Source of the DNA: Arthrobacter sp.
GTDB taxonomy: Bacteria > Actinomycetota > Actinomycetes > Actinomycetales > Micrococcaceae
Length of the DNA: 12,463 nucleotides
Assembly: GCA_030147325.1 (NCBI GenBank)
Contig: JASLAA010000198.1
Coordinates: 1 to 12,463 of the forward strand
Direction of reading: 5' to 3'
The notes under the pieces were generated by a model. The model was not told the DNA's origin. It did no database searches and saw only the letters and a program-made list of their open reading frames with translations. Positions 6,853 to 12,463 of this stretch are shown here, in pieces (positions within the stretch are counted from its first letter, which is position 1; every line of letters starts with the position of its first letter). A program made the position numbers and the translations under genes.

Positions 6853-7737
6853 ATGGCAACGTCGACATCACCCGCCCCCGCCCCACAGCGGCAACACCAG
6901 CAGGACTCGGCATCGGGCGTGAACTTCGGTCGCGTGCTGAAGTCCGAATGGATCAAGGTCACCACCGTGCCCTCGACGGTCATCCTGATCGTCTCGACCG
7001 TCGTCGTCATGGTGGGCCTCGCGGCACTGTTCGCCTGGGCGATGGCCACCACGGCCCAGAGCCTCAGCAATGCGGACATCCCGGCGGAGTTCCAGCCGCC
7101 GTCCGAGGGCCCCGACAGCCCGGCCGCGCAGTCGTTGGCCGTCCCCTCGGCAGGCCTCGCGTTCGGCCAGCTGCTCATCGCCTCCCTCGCCGTGGTGCTG
7201 ATCGCCTCGGAGTGGACCACCGGGATGATCCGTTCCACCATGGTCGCCGTCCCCAAGCGCATCCCTGCCCTGCTCGCGAAGGTCGTCATCGTCGCCGTCG
7301 TCGCCTTCGTCGTCGGGTTCGTCAGTGCCGTCCTGTCCTACCTCGTCGCACAGCCCATCCTGCAGCCGCAGAACCTCGATTTCGCCCTGTCCGAGGACGG
7401 CGTGATGGCGAGCGTCATCAATACGGGCACCTTCCTGGCACTCGTGGCGGTGATCTCGATGTCCATCGGAATCCTGCTCAGGAACACCGCAGGCGGAGTG
7501 GTCACAGCCGTCGGGATCTTCTTCGTGCTGCCGATCATCGTGCAACTCATCTCCGGCCTCGCCGACTGGATCCCCGACGCCGCACGGTTCCTGCCGGCCG
7601 AGGCGGGCACCCAGATGGTCGCCGTCACCACGCTGGAGGACGCCCTGACGCAGTGGCAGGGCGGGCTGGTCATGGGCGCCTGGGCCCTCGTGCTCCTCGT
7701 CATCGCACTGCTGGTGGCGAAGAAGCGTGATGTCTAG
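6853..7737 (+). CDS. ABC-2 type permease partner of the BcrA-like ATPase
   Basis: This 294-residue membrane protein should form the exporter with the preceding ATPase. The N-terminus (1-25) is Pro/Gln/Ser-rich and soluble, followed by FGRVLKSEWIKVTTVPST leading into the first membrane segment (about 42-64). A hydrophilic extracytoplasmic loop (about 68-98), rich in Pro, Ser and Glu, separates helices 1 and 2. Further segments lie near 99-120, 139-165, 186-205, 213-235 and 268-288. SEWTTGMIRSTMVAVPKR after helix 2 is a hallmark of ABC-2 permeases of this type. The start ATG 6853 follows the upstream stop by 2 nt, with AAGGA at 6840-6844. The C-terminus ends in a basic KKRDV. The kinase gene begins 26 nt later. 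Substrate unknown. Confidence 0.9.
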   Translation: MATSTSPAPAPQRQHQQDSASGVNFGRVLKSEWIKVTTVPSTVILIVSTVVVMVGLAALFAWAMATTAQSLSNADIPAEFQPPSEGPDSPAAQSLAVPSAGLAFGQLLIASLAVVLIASEWTTGMIRSTMVAVPKRIPALLAKVVIVAVVAFVVGFVSAVLSYLVAQPILQPQNLDFALSEDGVMASVINTGTFLALVAVISMSIGILLRNTAGGVVTAVGIFFVLPIIVQLISGLADWIPDAARFLPAEAGTQMVAVTTLEDALTQWQGGLVMGAWALVLLVIALLVAKKRDV

Positions 7738-7763
7738 GCGCGGCCGCCTCATGAACCCCACCC

Positions 7764-9086
7764 ATGGGTGACAGACCCTCGGTGAGGGAGACCGCGGAAC
7801 GAACGGCCGCGGTCTCCTTCACCGAGCTCAACGCACGTCGGCTCGGTCCGGTCCGGCGGTTCTTCCGTGGCCGACCGCGGGCCATGGATGCCGTCGTCGT
7901 CCTCGCGTTCCTGTTCTTCAGTGTTCCCAACGCGATCCTCATGATCGTCGATCAGGGTAGCTGGCTCGGCCTCCCGGGAGTCGTCCTGGCCGCTGGGGCA
8001 CTCGTCTTCCGCCGGGACCGGCCGATGCTCGTCCTCGCCTTCGTCGCACTCCTCGACCCTCCGGTCAGCCTGCTGACCGACGGAGCGGGGAGCATCGGGA
8101 TCGCCACGATGTTCGCCCTCTACACCGTGGCGTCGATCCACCCCCTGCGGAGGACGCTCATCGCGGCAGGTGCGGCCGTGGTCCTCTCCGTCGGTGCCCT
8201 GTTCCTCATACCGCCCGGGATGTTCCTGGGTGCTCCCGGCATCGTCTGGCTGCTCAGCGGGTTCATCGTGATGTTCCTGGCGATCGCCGTCGGGGTCGGC
8301 ATCACCGTCCGCCGCGATCGCGAGCACGAGAACGAGCTGCGCGAATGGGCCGTGCGGAATGCCGACCTGGCGTCCGCCGGTGAGCGGAACCGGATCGCGC
8401 GGGAGATGCACGACGTCGTCGCGCACTCCCTCACGGTGATGGTCGCCCTGTCCGACGGAGCAGCCGTCGTCATGAAACGGGATCCCGACCGGGCGGTCGC
8501 CGTGCTCGGCGAGCTGTCGGGCACCGGTCGGACGGCGATCGCCGACATGAGACGCGTCCTCGGCGTGCTTCGCACGGAGGCGACGACCGGATCGCTGGAG
8601 CCCCTGCCCGCCTCGAGCTCCCTGGCGCAACTCCTCGACGGCTTCCGCGCCGCGGGACTGCCGCTGCGGGTGACCACGAGCGGTCCGCGGTTGCCGGAGG
8701 ATCCGGCCTTCCAGCTGACGATCTACCGGATCCTGCAGGAGTCCCTCACCAACGTCCTCAGGTACGGCAAGGGCGTTACGCTGGTGGACATCGTGATCAC
8801 CAGGGCCGGGAACGACGTGTTCCTGCGCGTCGCCGATGACGGCCGCGGCGCCATGGGCCCCGCCGCCTCGCTCGGATCCGGCCAGGGCATCGCCGGGATG
8901 CGCGAGCGAGCCGCCATCTACGCGGGTTCTGTCGAGTGCGGCGACCGCCCGGCAGGCGGCTGGATCGTGGATGCCAGACTGACAGTCCCGGGCCCCGAAG
9001 GGGGCGCGGAGAATCACCGGGGGAAAGAGAAAGATGACCACGCAGCACACCGTCGCGGGTACGCGCATCAGGATTCTGCTCGCTGA
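7764..9086 (+). CDS. NarL-family sensor histidine kinase
   Basis: This is a 440-residue membrane histidine kinase that presumably phosphorylates the regulator encoded next to it. After a basic N-terminus it has about six hydrophobic segments between residues 42 and 176, with no sizeable extracytoplasmic domain, so a stimulus would be sensed in or near the membrane or through the neighbouring exporter. The HisKA_3 H-box is ERNRIAREMHDVVAHSL with H216. The N-box is TNVLRYG (N330), where the usual His is Tyr. G1 is DDGRG (358-362) and G2 is GQGIAGMRER (from 373). The catalytic core looks intact. The start ATG 7764 has no clear Shine-Dalgarno; GTG 7782 is possible. The 3' end overlaps the regulator gene by 53 nt, and residues after about 410 form a charged tail unlike the ATPase core. 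Confidence 0.9.
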   Translation: MGDRPSVRETAERTAAVSFTELNARRLGPVRRFFRGRPRAMDAVVVLAFLFFSVPNAILMIVDQGSWLGLPGVVLAAGALVFRRDRPMLVLAFVALLDPPVSLLTDGAGSIGIATMFALYTVASIHPLRRTLIAAGAAVVLSVGALFLIPPGMFLGAPGIVWLLSGFIVMFLAIAVGVGITVRRDREHENELREWAVRNADLASAGERNRIAREMHDVVAHSLTVMVALSDGAAVVMKRDPDRAVAVLGELSGTGRTAIADMRRVLGVLRTEATTGSLEPLPASSSLAQLLDGFRAAGLPLRVTTSGPRLPEDPAFQLTIYRILQESLTNVLRYGKGVTLVDIVITRAGNDVFLRVADDGRGAMGPAASLGSGQGIAGMRERAAIYAGSVECGDRPAGGWIVDARLTVPGPEGGAENHRGKEKDDHAAHRRGYAHQDSAR

Positions 9087-9732
9087 CGATCAACCTCTGC
9101 TGAGGATGGGTTTCCGGCTCATCCTCGAGGGGGAGGCGGACTTCGAGATCGCGGGGGAGGCGTCGACGGGCTCCGAAGCAGTCCGGCTCGCTGCCGAGCT
9201 CTCGCCCGACGTGGTGCTGATGGACGTCCGGATGCCACAGGGGGACGGCATCGAGGCGACCCGCCGGATCACCGAGTCGGGCTCGTGCTCGCGCATCATC
9301 ATCCTGACCACCTTCGACCTCGACGAGTACGCGTTCGCCGGCCTGCAGGCGGGGGCCTCCGCATTCCTGCTGAAGGACGTGGCGCCGGAAGACCTCGTGC
9401 ACGCGGTGCGCGTCGTCGCGAGCGGTGACGCCGTCGTCGCCCCGAGGGTCACCCAGCGACTGCTGGAGACCTACGTGAGGTCGCTGCCTCCGGCCCATGC
9501 GACCACCATGGTCCCCGACCGCCGCCTCGAGGAACTGACCCCGCGGGAGCGGGAAGTGCTGGAGGCCATCGCGGAGGGTCTCTCGAACGCGGAGCTCGCG
9601 GCCCATTTCTTCCTGTCGGAGGCCACGATCAAGACGCATGTGCGTCGTATCCTGACGAAGCTCGACCTGCGCGACCGGGTGCAGGCCGTGGTGTATGCCT
9701 ACGAGAACGGCATCGTGATCCCGGGTCCCTGA
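9034..9732 (+). CDS. NarL/LuxR-family response regulator
   Basis: This 232-residue regulator is the probable partner of the overlapping kinase gene. The receiver domain begins RIRILLADDQPLLRMGF (acidic pair D18/D19), has the phospho-acceptor D64 in VLMDVRMPQGDG, switch Thr at 92-93 and K114 in FLLKDV. A linker (about 138-165) leads to a LuxR-type helix-turn-helix, 167-228, with LTPREREVLEAIAEGLSNAELA and LSEATIKTHVRRILTKL in the recognition region. All expected residues are present. The ATG lies inside the kinase gene and is preceded by a purine-rich stretch (9019-9033) that can serve as ribosome binding site. The simplest inference is that it controls its own operon through the inverted repeat at 5810-5841. 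It could also act on the DrrAB-type genes. Confidence 0.94.
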   Translation: MTTQHTVAGTRIRILLADDQPLLRMGFRLILEGEADFEIAGEASTGSEAVRLAAELSPDVVLMDVRMPQGDGIEATRRITESGSCSRIIILTTFDLDEYAFAGLQAGASAFLLKDVAPEDLVHAVRVVASGDAVVAPRVTQRLLETYVRSLPPAHATTMVPDRRLEELTPREREVLEAIAEGLSNAELAAHFFLSEATIKTHVRRILTKLDLRDRVQAVVYAYENGIVIPGP

Positions 9733-9795
9733 GCTCGGTCGGGCCGTGATGCCGCCCATCGTCCGCGTCAGGGCAGTATCTGGTTGAATCGACGG

Positions 9796-11079
9796 ATGAG
9801 CCCACGCACCGCCCACATCACAGATCTCGGCGCCTATGTCCAGGCGTCACCGTCGAGTTTCCATGCCTCGGCCGAGGCGGGTCGCCGGCTGGAGGTCGCC
9901 GGGTTCCGCCGTCTCGACGAGCGGGCGGCCTGGCCCGGGGGCTCCGGGAGTTTCTACGTTCTCCGCGATGGTGCGTTCATCGCCTGGACCGTGCCCTCGG
10001 ATGCCGGTCCCACCACCGGTTTCCACATCCTGGGGGCCCACACGGACTCGCCGTCCTTCAAGCTCAAGCCCCGTCCCACCACGGGCAGGTACGGCTGGCT
10101 GCAGGCGGGGGTGGAGGTGTACGGCGGGCCGCTCCTGAACTCGTGGCTCGACCGGGAGCTCGCGCTCGCCGGTCGGCTCACCCTGCACGACGGTACCGAG
10201 CACCTCGTCCACACCGGGCCTTTGCTGCGCTTCCCGCAGCTCGCGATCCACCTCGACCGCGCGGTCAATGACGGCCTCGTCCTCGACAAGCAACGCCACA
10301 TGAACCCCGTCTGGGGGCTGGGTGATCCGGCGGACGCGGACCTCCTCGGGCTCCTGGCGGAGGGCGCGGGGGTGGATCCGTCCGAGGTCGGGGGCTTCGA
10401 CGTCGTCGTCGCCGATACGCAGGAGCCCCGGGTCTTCGGTGCCCAGCAGGAGTTCTTCGCATCGGGCCGGCTGGACAACCTCTCGTCCGTGCATGCAGGC
10501 CTTGCCGCCATGATCGATGCTGCCGGCGACGCATCAGCGGGCGGTCCCATCGCGGTCCTCGCGGGTTTCGACCACGAGGAGGTGGGTAGCGGGTCGCGTT
10601 CGGGAGCCAGTGGGCCGTTCCTCGACGACATGCTGCTGCGCATCTCCCTCGGACTGGGCGCCGGCACCGAGGAGCGCCTGCGCGCGTTCGCGTCGTCGTT
10701 CTGCGTCTCGGCCGACGCCGGGCACGCAGTGCACCCGAACTACGCGGAGCGGCATGACCCCGCGAACCTGCCCGTCCTCAACCGCGGCCCGCTCCTGAAG
10801 ATCAACGCCAACCAGCGCTACACCACGGACGCCCCCGGAGCGGCCTACTGGGCGGTCCTGTGCCGGGACAGCGGAGTGCCGTACCAGGAGTTCGTCTCCA
10901 ACAACGTCATGCCCTGCGGGTCCACCATCGGGCCCTTGACCGCGACGCGGCTGGGCATCCGCACCGTCGACGTCGGCATCCCGCTGCTGTCGATGCATTC
11001 GGCCCGCGAGCTGTGCGGCGTGGACGACCCGGCCTACCTTGCGGCAGTCACGAGCGCGTTCTTCCGCGGGGATCGCTGA
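9796..11079 (+). CDS. apeB: M18 family zinc aminopeptidase
   Basis: This is a 427-residue cytosolic metalloaminopeptidase of peptidase family M18, which removes N-terminal residues from peptides and forms large oligomers in characterised members. The family's metal-binding and catalytic residues are visible: H82 and D84 in GAHTDSP, D227 in SGRLDNL, E261/E262 in FDHEEVGS, D307 in SADAGHAVHPNY and H401 in SMHSARELC. Length is normal for bacterial M18 enzymes. ATG 9796 is chosen; an in-frame TTG at 9784 would add only MNRR. No Shine-Dalgarno is visible, but TTGAAT ends 6 nt before the ATG, so the mRNA may be leaderless. The gene lies 63 bp after the regulator gene and 168 bp before rpsF. A link to either neighbour is not evident. 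The symbol follows common annotation of the family. Confidence 0.93.
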   Translation: MSPRTAHITDLGAYVQASPSSFHASAEAGRRLEVAGFRRLDERAAWPGGSGSFYVLRDGAFIAWTVPSDAGPTTGFHILGAHTDSPSFKLKPRPTTGRYGWLQAGVEVYGGPLLNSWLDRELALAGRLTLHDGTEHLVHTGPLLRFPQLAIHLDRAVNDGLVLDKQRHMNPVWGLGDPADADLLGLLAEGAGVDPSEVGGFDVVVADTQEPRVFGAQQEFFASGRLDNLSSVHAGLAAMIDAAGDASAGGPIAVLAGFDHEEVGSGSRSGASGPFLDDMLLRISLGLGAGTEERLRAFASSFCVSADAGHAVHPNYAERHDPANLPVLNRGPLLKINANQRYTTDAPGAAYWAVLCRDSGVPYQEFVSNNVMPCGSTIGPLTATRLGIRTVDVGIPLLSMHSARELCGVDDPAYLAAVTSAFFRGDR

Positions 11080-11120
11080 GGCTTTCTCCACACCGAGTAC
11101 GGCGCCGCCGGATCGTCCGG

Positions 11121-11126
11121 TAACAT
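11121..11126 (+). promoter_or_regulatory. Candidate -10 element of the rpsF operon
   Basis: TAACAT fits the actinobacterial -10 pattern TANNNT and lies about 120 nt before the rpsF start, which leaves room for the structured leader. No good -35 is seen. A small inverted repeat, CCGGA TCG TCCGG (11108-11120), abuts it and would lie between the -35 and -10. Confidence 0.35.
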
Positions 11127-11151
11127 TGATACGTCCGTGTCACAACGGTCG

Positions 11152-11165
11152 GCGGTTCATACCGC
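11152..11165 (+). other. Small leader hairpin upstream of rpsF
   Basis: GCGGT (11152-11156) and ACCGC (11161-11165) pair around a TCAT loop, forming a 5-bp stem near the 5' end of the presumed rpsF leader. It may simply help the leader fold. Confidence 0.35.
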
Positions 11166-11184
11166 GGACGGTGGCCGGACCAAC

Positions 11185-11237
11185 GCTAAAGAACCTCCTG
11201 TTGCGGAAGGACCGCGACCGTTTAGCCCAGAGGAGGT
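11185..11237 (+). promoter_or_regulatory. S6:S18-type autoregulatory mRNA leader with possible pseudoknot over the SD
   Basis: GCTAAA (11185-11190) pairs with TTTAGC (11221-11226). Nested inside it is a 7-bp stem, GTTGCGG (11200-11206) with CCGCGAC (11212-11218) including one G-U, closed by an AAGGA loop. The internal loop is strongly asymmetric: 9 nt on the left (11191-11199), CG on the right. Its left side contains ACCTCCT (11193-11199), the exact complement of the rpsF Shine-Dalgarno AGGAGGT (11231-11237), so it can close a pseudoknot that hides the ribosome binding site. A CCG (11218-11220) lies at the right side of the loop. Leaders bound by the S6:S18 heterodimer, with a conserved CCG near a similar internal loop, are known in many bacteria. 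Assignment here is by structure, not by a model search. Confidence 0.6.
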
Positions 11238-11247
11238 GGGTTCACAC

Positions 11248-11553
11248 ATGCGTGCATATGAATTGATGGTCATCATCGACCCCGACGTCGAGGAACGCTC
11301 CATCGACCCAACACTCGAGAAGTTCCTGAATGTCGTGCGCAATGGCGGCGGCACCGTGGACAAGGTCGATATCTGGGGACGCAGGCGCCTCGCCTACGAG
11401 ATCCAGAAGAAGACCGAAGGCATCTACGCCGTCGTCAACTTCACCGCCACCCCGGCCGTGGCGTCGGAGCTCGACCGCCAGCTGAGCCTCAACGAGACGA
11501 TCATGCGTACCAAGATCATCCGTCCCGAGGAGCAGAAGGTCTCCGCCGAGTAG
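11248..11553 (+). CDS. rpsF: 30S ribosomal protein bS6
   Basis: This 101-residue protein of the 30S platform binds 16S rRNA together with S18. It begins MRAYELMVIIDPDVEERSID, and the central GGGTVDKVDIWGRRRLAYEI and ending IIRPEEQKVSAE are characteristic of bS6. It is shorter at the C-terminus than the E. coli protein and lacks the glutamate tail, as is usual outside enterobacteria. ATG 11248 is chosen over an upstream open frame from 11137 because the protein family starts with MRxYE and a strong Shine-Dalgarno AGGAGGT (11231-11237) lies ahead of it, with a slightly long spacing of 10 nt. The upstream stretch is the structured leader. It is the first gene of the rpsF-ssb-rpsR operon, and its translation is probably controlled by S6:S18. 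Confidence 0.97.
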   Translation: MRAYELMVIIDPDVEERSIDPTLEKFLNVVRNGGGTVDKVDIWGRRRLAYEIQKKTEGIYAVVNFTATPAVASELDRQLSLNETIMRTKIIRPEEQKVSAE

Positions 11554-11575
11554 GTTCGGCAGACCCATCCACCCA

Positions 11576-11591
11576 TCCCGCTCCGGCGGGA
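11576..11591 (+). other. Small hairpin in the rpsF-ssb gap
   Basis: TCCCGC (11576-11581) and GCGGGA (11586-11591) pair around TCCG, ending 8 nt before the ssb Shine-Dalgarno. There is no T-run. It could influence ssb translation or RNA processing, but a 6-bp GC stem can occur by chance in this DNA. Confidence 0.3.
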
Positions 11592-11610
11592 AGTGACCCA
11601 AGGAGGCACC

Positions 11611-12192
11611 ATGGCAGGCGAGACAGTCATCACGGTGATCGGCAACCTCACCAACGACCCCGAGCTGCGGTTCACGCCGTCGGGATCGGCGGTCGCCAAC
11701 TTCACCATCGCGTCCACTCCTCGTACGTTCGACCGCCAGAGCAACGACTGGAAGGACGGCGAAACGCTGTTCCTCCGTGCGTCGGTCTGGCGCGAGGCTG
11801 CGGAGAACGTCGCGGAGACCCTGACCAAGGGAACCCGCGTGGTTGCCCAGGGCCGACTGAAGTCACGGTCGTACGACACCAAAGAAGGCGAGAAGCGCAC
11901 CGTCATGGAGCTCGAGGTGGACGAGATCGGTCCGTCCCTGCGCTATGCCTCTGCGAAGGTCACCCGTACCCAGCGCTCCGGCGGCGGGAACGGTGGCGGT
12001 GGAGGCGGCTTCGGCGGCAACTCCGGTGGCAACCAGGGCGGCGGCTTCGGCGGCAACTCCGGTGGCAACCAGGGCGGCGGCTTCGGCGGCGGCCAGCAGG
12101 CCAGCCAGCCGGCGGACGACCCCTGGGGCGCTCCCTCGGGTGGCAATTCGCAGGGCTGGGGCAACGGCGCCGACTCCGAGCCTCCCTTCTAG
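11611..12192 (+). CDS. ssb: Single-stranded DNA-binding protein
   Basis: This 193-residue protein coats single-stranded DNA during replication, recombination and repair, acting as a tetramer. The OB fold covers about residues 1-115: ETVITVIGNLTNDPELRFT, VANFTIAST, FLRASVWREAAENVAETLTKGTRVVAQGRL and RTVMELEVDEIGPSLRYA. A Gly-rich, Asn/Gln/Ser-containing linker follows, with a 12-residue unit repeated at 131-154 and a partial third copy. The C-terminus DSEPPF is the acidic tip that recruits partner proteins, in the actinobacterial form. ATG 11611 is chosen because AAGGAGG (11600-11606) lies 4 nt upstream; an in-frame ATG-like start at 11593 would add six residues and include that SD. The gene lies 57 nt after rpsF in the conserved operon. 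Confidence 0.97.
   Translation: MAGETVITVIGNLTNDPELRFTPSGSAVANFTIASTPRTFDRQSNDWKDGETLFLRASVWREAAENVAETLTKGTRVVAQGRLKSRSYDTKEGEKRTVMELEVDEIGPSLRYASAKVTRTQRSGGGNGGGGGGFGGNSGGNQGGGFGGNSGGNQGGGFGGGQQASQPADDPWGAPSGGNSQGWGNGADSEPPF
12001..12093 (+). repeat. 36-bp tandem repeat in the ssb linker
   Basis: Two 36-bp units (12001-12036 and 12037-12072) differ only at the third base (GGA versus GGC) and are followed by a partial third unit up to 12093. Each encodes GGGFGGNSGGNQ. The near identity at silent positions suggests recent duplication. Confidence 0.9.
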
Positions 12193-12201
12193 GCATCCCC
12201 A

Positions 12202-12232
12202 GGCAGGTGGTCCCGTTCCCGGGACCCCTGCC
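12202..12232 (+). other. Strong hairpin 9 nt after the ssb stop
   Basis: GGCAGG (12202-12207) pairs with CCTGCC (12227-12232), and GGTCCCG (12209-12215) with CGGGACC (12220-12226), around a TTCC loop. The result is a 13-bp GC-rich stem with a single bulged T (12208). No T-run follows. It could be a partial terminator, an RNA-stability element or a processing site that sets the level of rpsR relative to ssb. Confidence 0.6.
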
Positions 12233-12262
12233 GCAGTTCCGCGAGGAACTGGCACCTCCCAT

Positions 12263-12283
12263 CCCGCAGAATCGTTCTGCGGG
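12263..12283 (+). other. Second hairpin in the ssb-rpsR gap
   Basis: CCCGCAGAA (12263-12271) and TTCTGCGGG (12275-12283) form a perfect 9-bp stem with a TCG triloop, 11 nt before the rpsR Shine-Dalgarno. There is no T-run. Roles to consider are attenuation, mRNA processing or 3' protection of the rpsF-ssb message. Confidence 0.6.
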
Positions 12284-12308
12284 CTCCAACAGTAAAAGGA
12301 GCACCACG

Positions 12309-12463
12309 ATGGCTAAGGCTGAACTCCGTAAGCCCAAACCAAAGTCCAACCCCTTGAAGGCCGCTGACGTCACCGTCATCGACTACAAGGACGTAGCCCT
12401 GCTGCGTAAGTTCATTTCCGATCGCGGAAAGATCCGTGCCCGTCGCGTCACCGGTGTGACCGT
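12309..12463 (+). CDS. rpsR: 30S ribosomal protein bS18, 3' end outside the window
   Basis: The first 51 codons of S18, partner of S6 on the 30S platform, are present. The protein begins MAKAELRKPKPKSNPLKAAD and continues with the family core VIDYKDVALLRKFISDRG and KIRARRVTGVTV, where the window ends. In the part visible there is no cysteine. S18 forms that bind zinc have a CxxC just before the DYKD motif, so this copy belongs to the zinc-independent (C-minus) type. ATG 12309 is preceded by AAAGGAG (12295-12301) with 7 nt spacing. It lies 116 nt after ssb, a gap that holds two hairpins. rplI would be expected next beyond the window. Confidence 0.97.
   Translation, partial: MAKAELRKPKPKSNPLKAADVTVIDYKDVALLRKFISDRGKIRARRVTGVT

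Noticed and set aside
6868..9068. Two long minus-strand open frames (6868-7761 and 7749-9068)
   Set aside because: They are antisense shadows of the permease and kinase genes, rich in Asp, His, Arg and Gly.
11084..11092. Single DnaA-box-like TTCTCCACA upstream of rpsF
   Set aside because: It has one mismatch at a conserved position and no second box nearby, so chance is a fair explanation.
11137..11247. N-terminal extension of rpsF from an upstream start
   Set aside because: The bS6 family starts at MRxYE, a strong SD precedes ATG 11248, and this stretch folds as a structured leader.
12001..12093. CRISPR-like repeat
   Set aside because: The units are directly adjacent without spacers and are in-frame codons of the SSB linker.

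Overview
The window is high-GC DNA, and every gene in it lies on the plus strand. Codon use, the gene families and the start-site architecture point to an actinobacterium. The Cys-less S18 and the rpsF-ssb-rpsR order fit the Micrococcales, most likely an Arthrobacter-like Micrococcaceae. This assignment rests on reading the proteins, not on a search.

Layout: (1) 1-729 is the 3' part of an OmpR/PhoB-type response regulator that starts before the window. (2) 787-2469 encodes a two-NBD ABC-F protein with no membrane domain. (3) 2470-2619 is intergenic and holds a compact set of DnaA-box-like sequences plus a promoter that appears to be leaderless. (4) 2620-3858 is a 12-TM MFS transporter resembling YbjJ. 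(5) 3891-5761 is a DrrA/DrrB-type exporter whose genes overlap by ATGA. (6) 5903-9732 reads as one operon: a BcrA-like ATPase, its ABC-2 permease, a NarL-family histidine kinase and a LuxR-type response regulator. It is preceded by an 11-bp perfect inverted repeat over the likely promoter. (7) 9796-11079 is an M18 metalloaminopeptidase. (8) From 11248 to the end is the conserved rpsF-ssb-rpsR operon, with rpsR cut by the window edge.

How the genes may work together: 787-9732 gathers a ribosome-associated ABC-F ATPase, an MFS carrier, two ABC exporters and a two-component system. This looks like a cell-envelope or antibiotic-stress module, in which the kinase/regulator pair most plausibly controls the adjacent exporter. 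Substrates cannot be read from the sequence. The last part is housekeeping: S6 and S18 bind each other on the 30S subunit and SSB coats single-stranded DNA.

The most interesting signals are non-coding. The rpsF leader folds into a nested hairpin whose internal loop is exactly complementary to the rpsF Shine-Dalgarno, as expected of an S6:S18-type autoregulatory RNA. There is an inverted DnaA-box pair at 2516-2536, an operator-like repeat at 5810-5841, and two strong hairpins between ssb and rpsR. Several genes carry a -10-like hexamer exactly 6 nt before the start codon, which suggests leaderless mRNAs. I see no tRNA, rRNA, CRISPR array, transposase or prophage gene. No gene-free stretch exceeds 168 bases.
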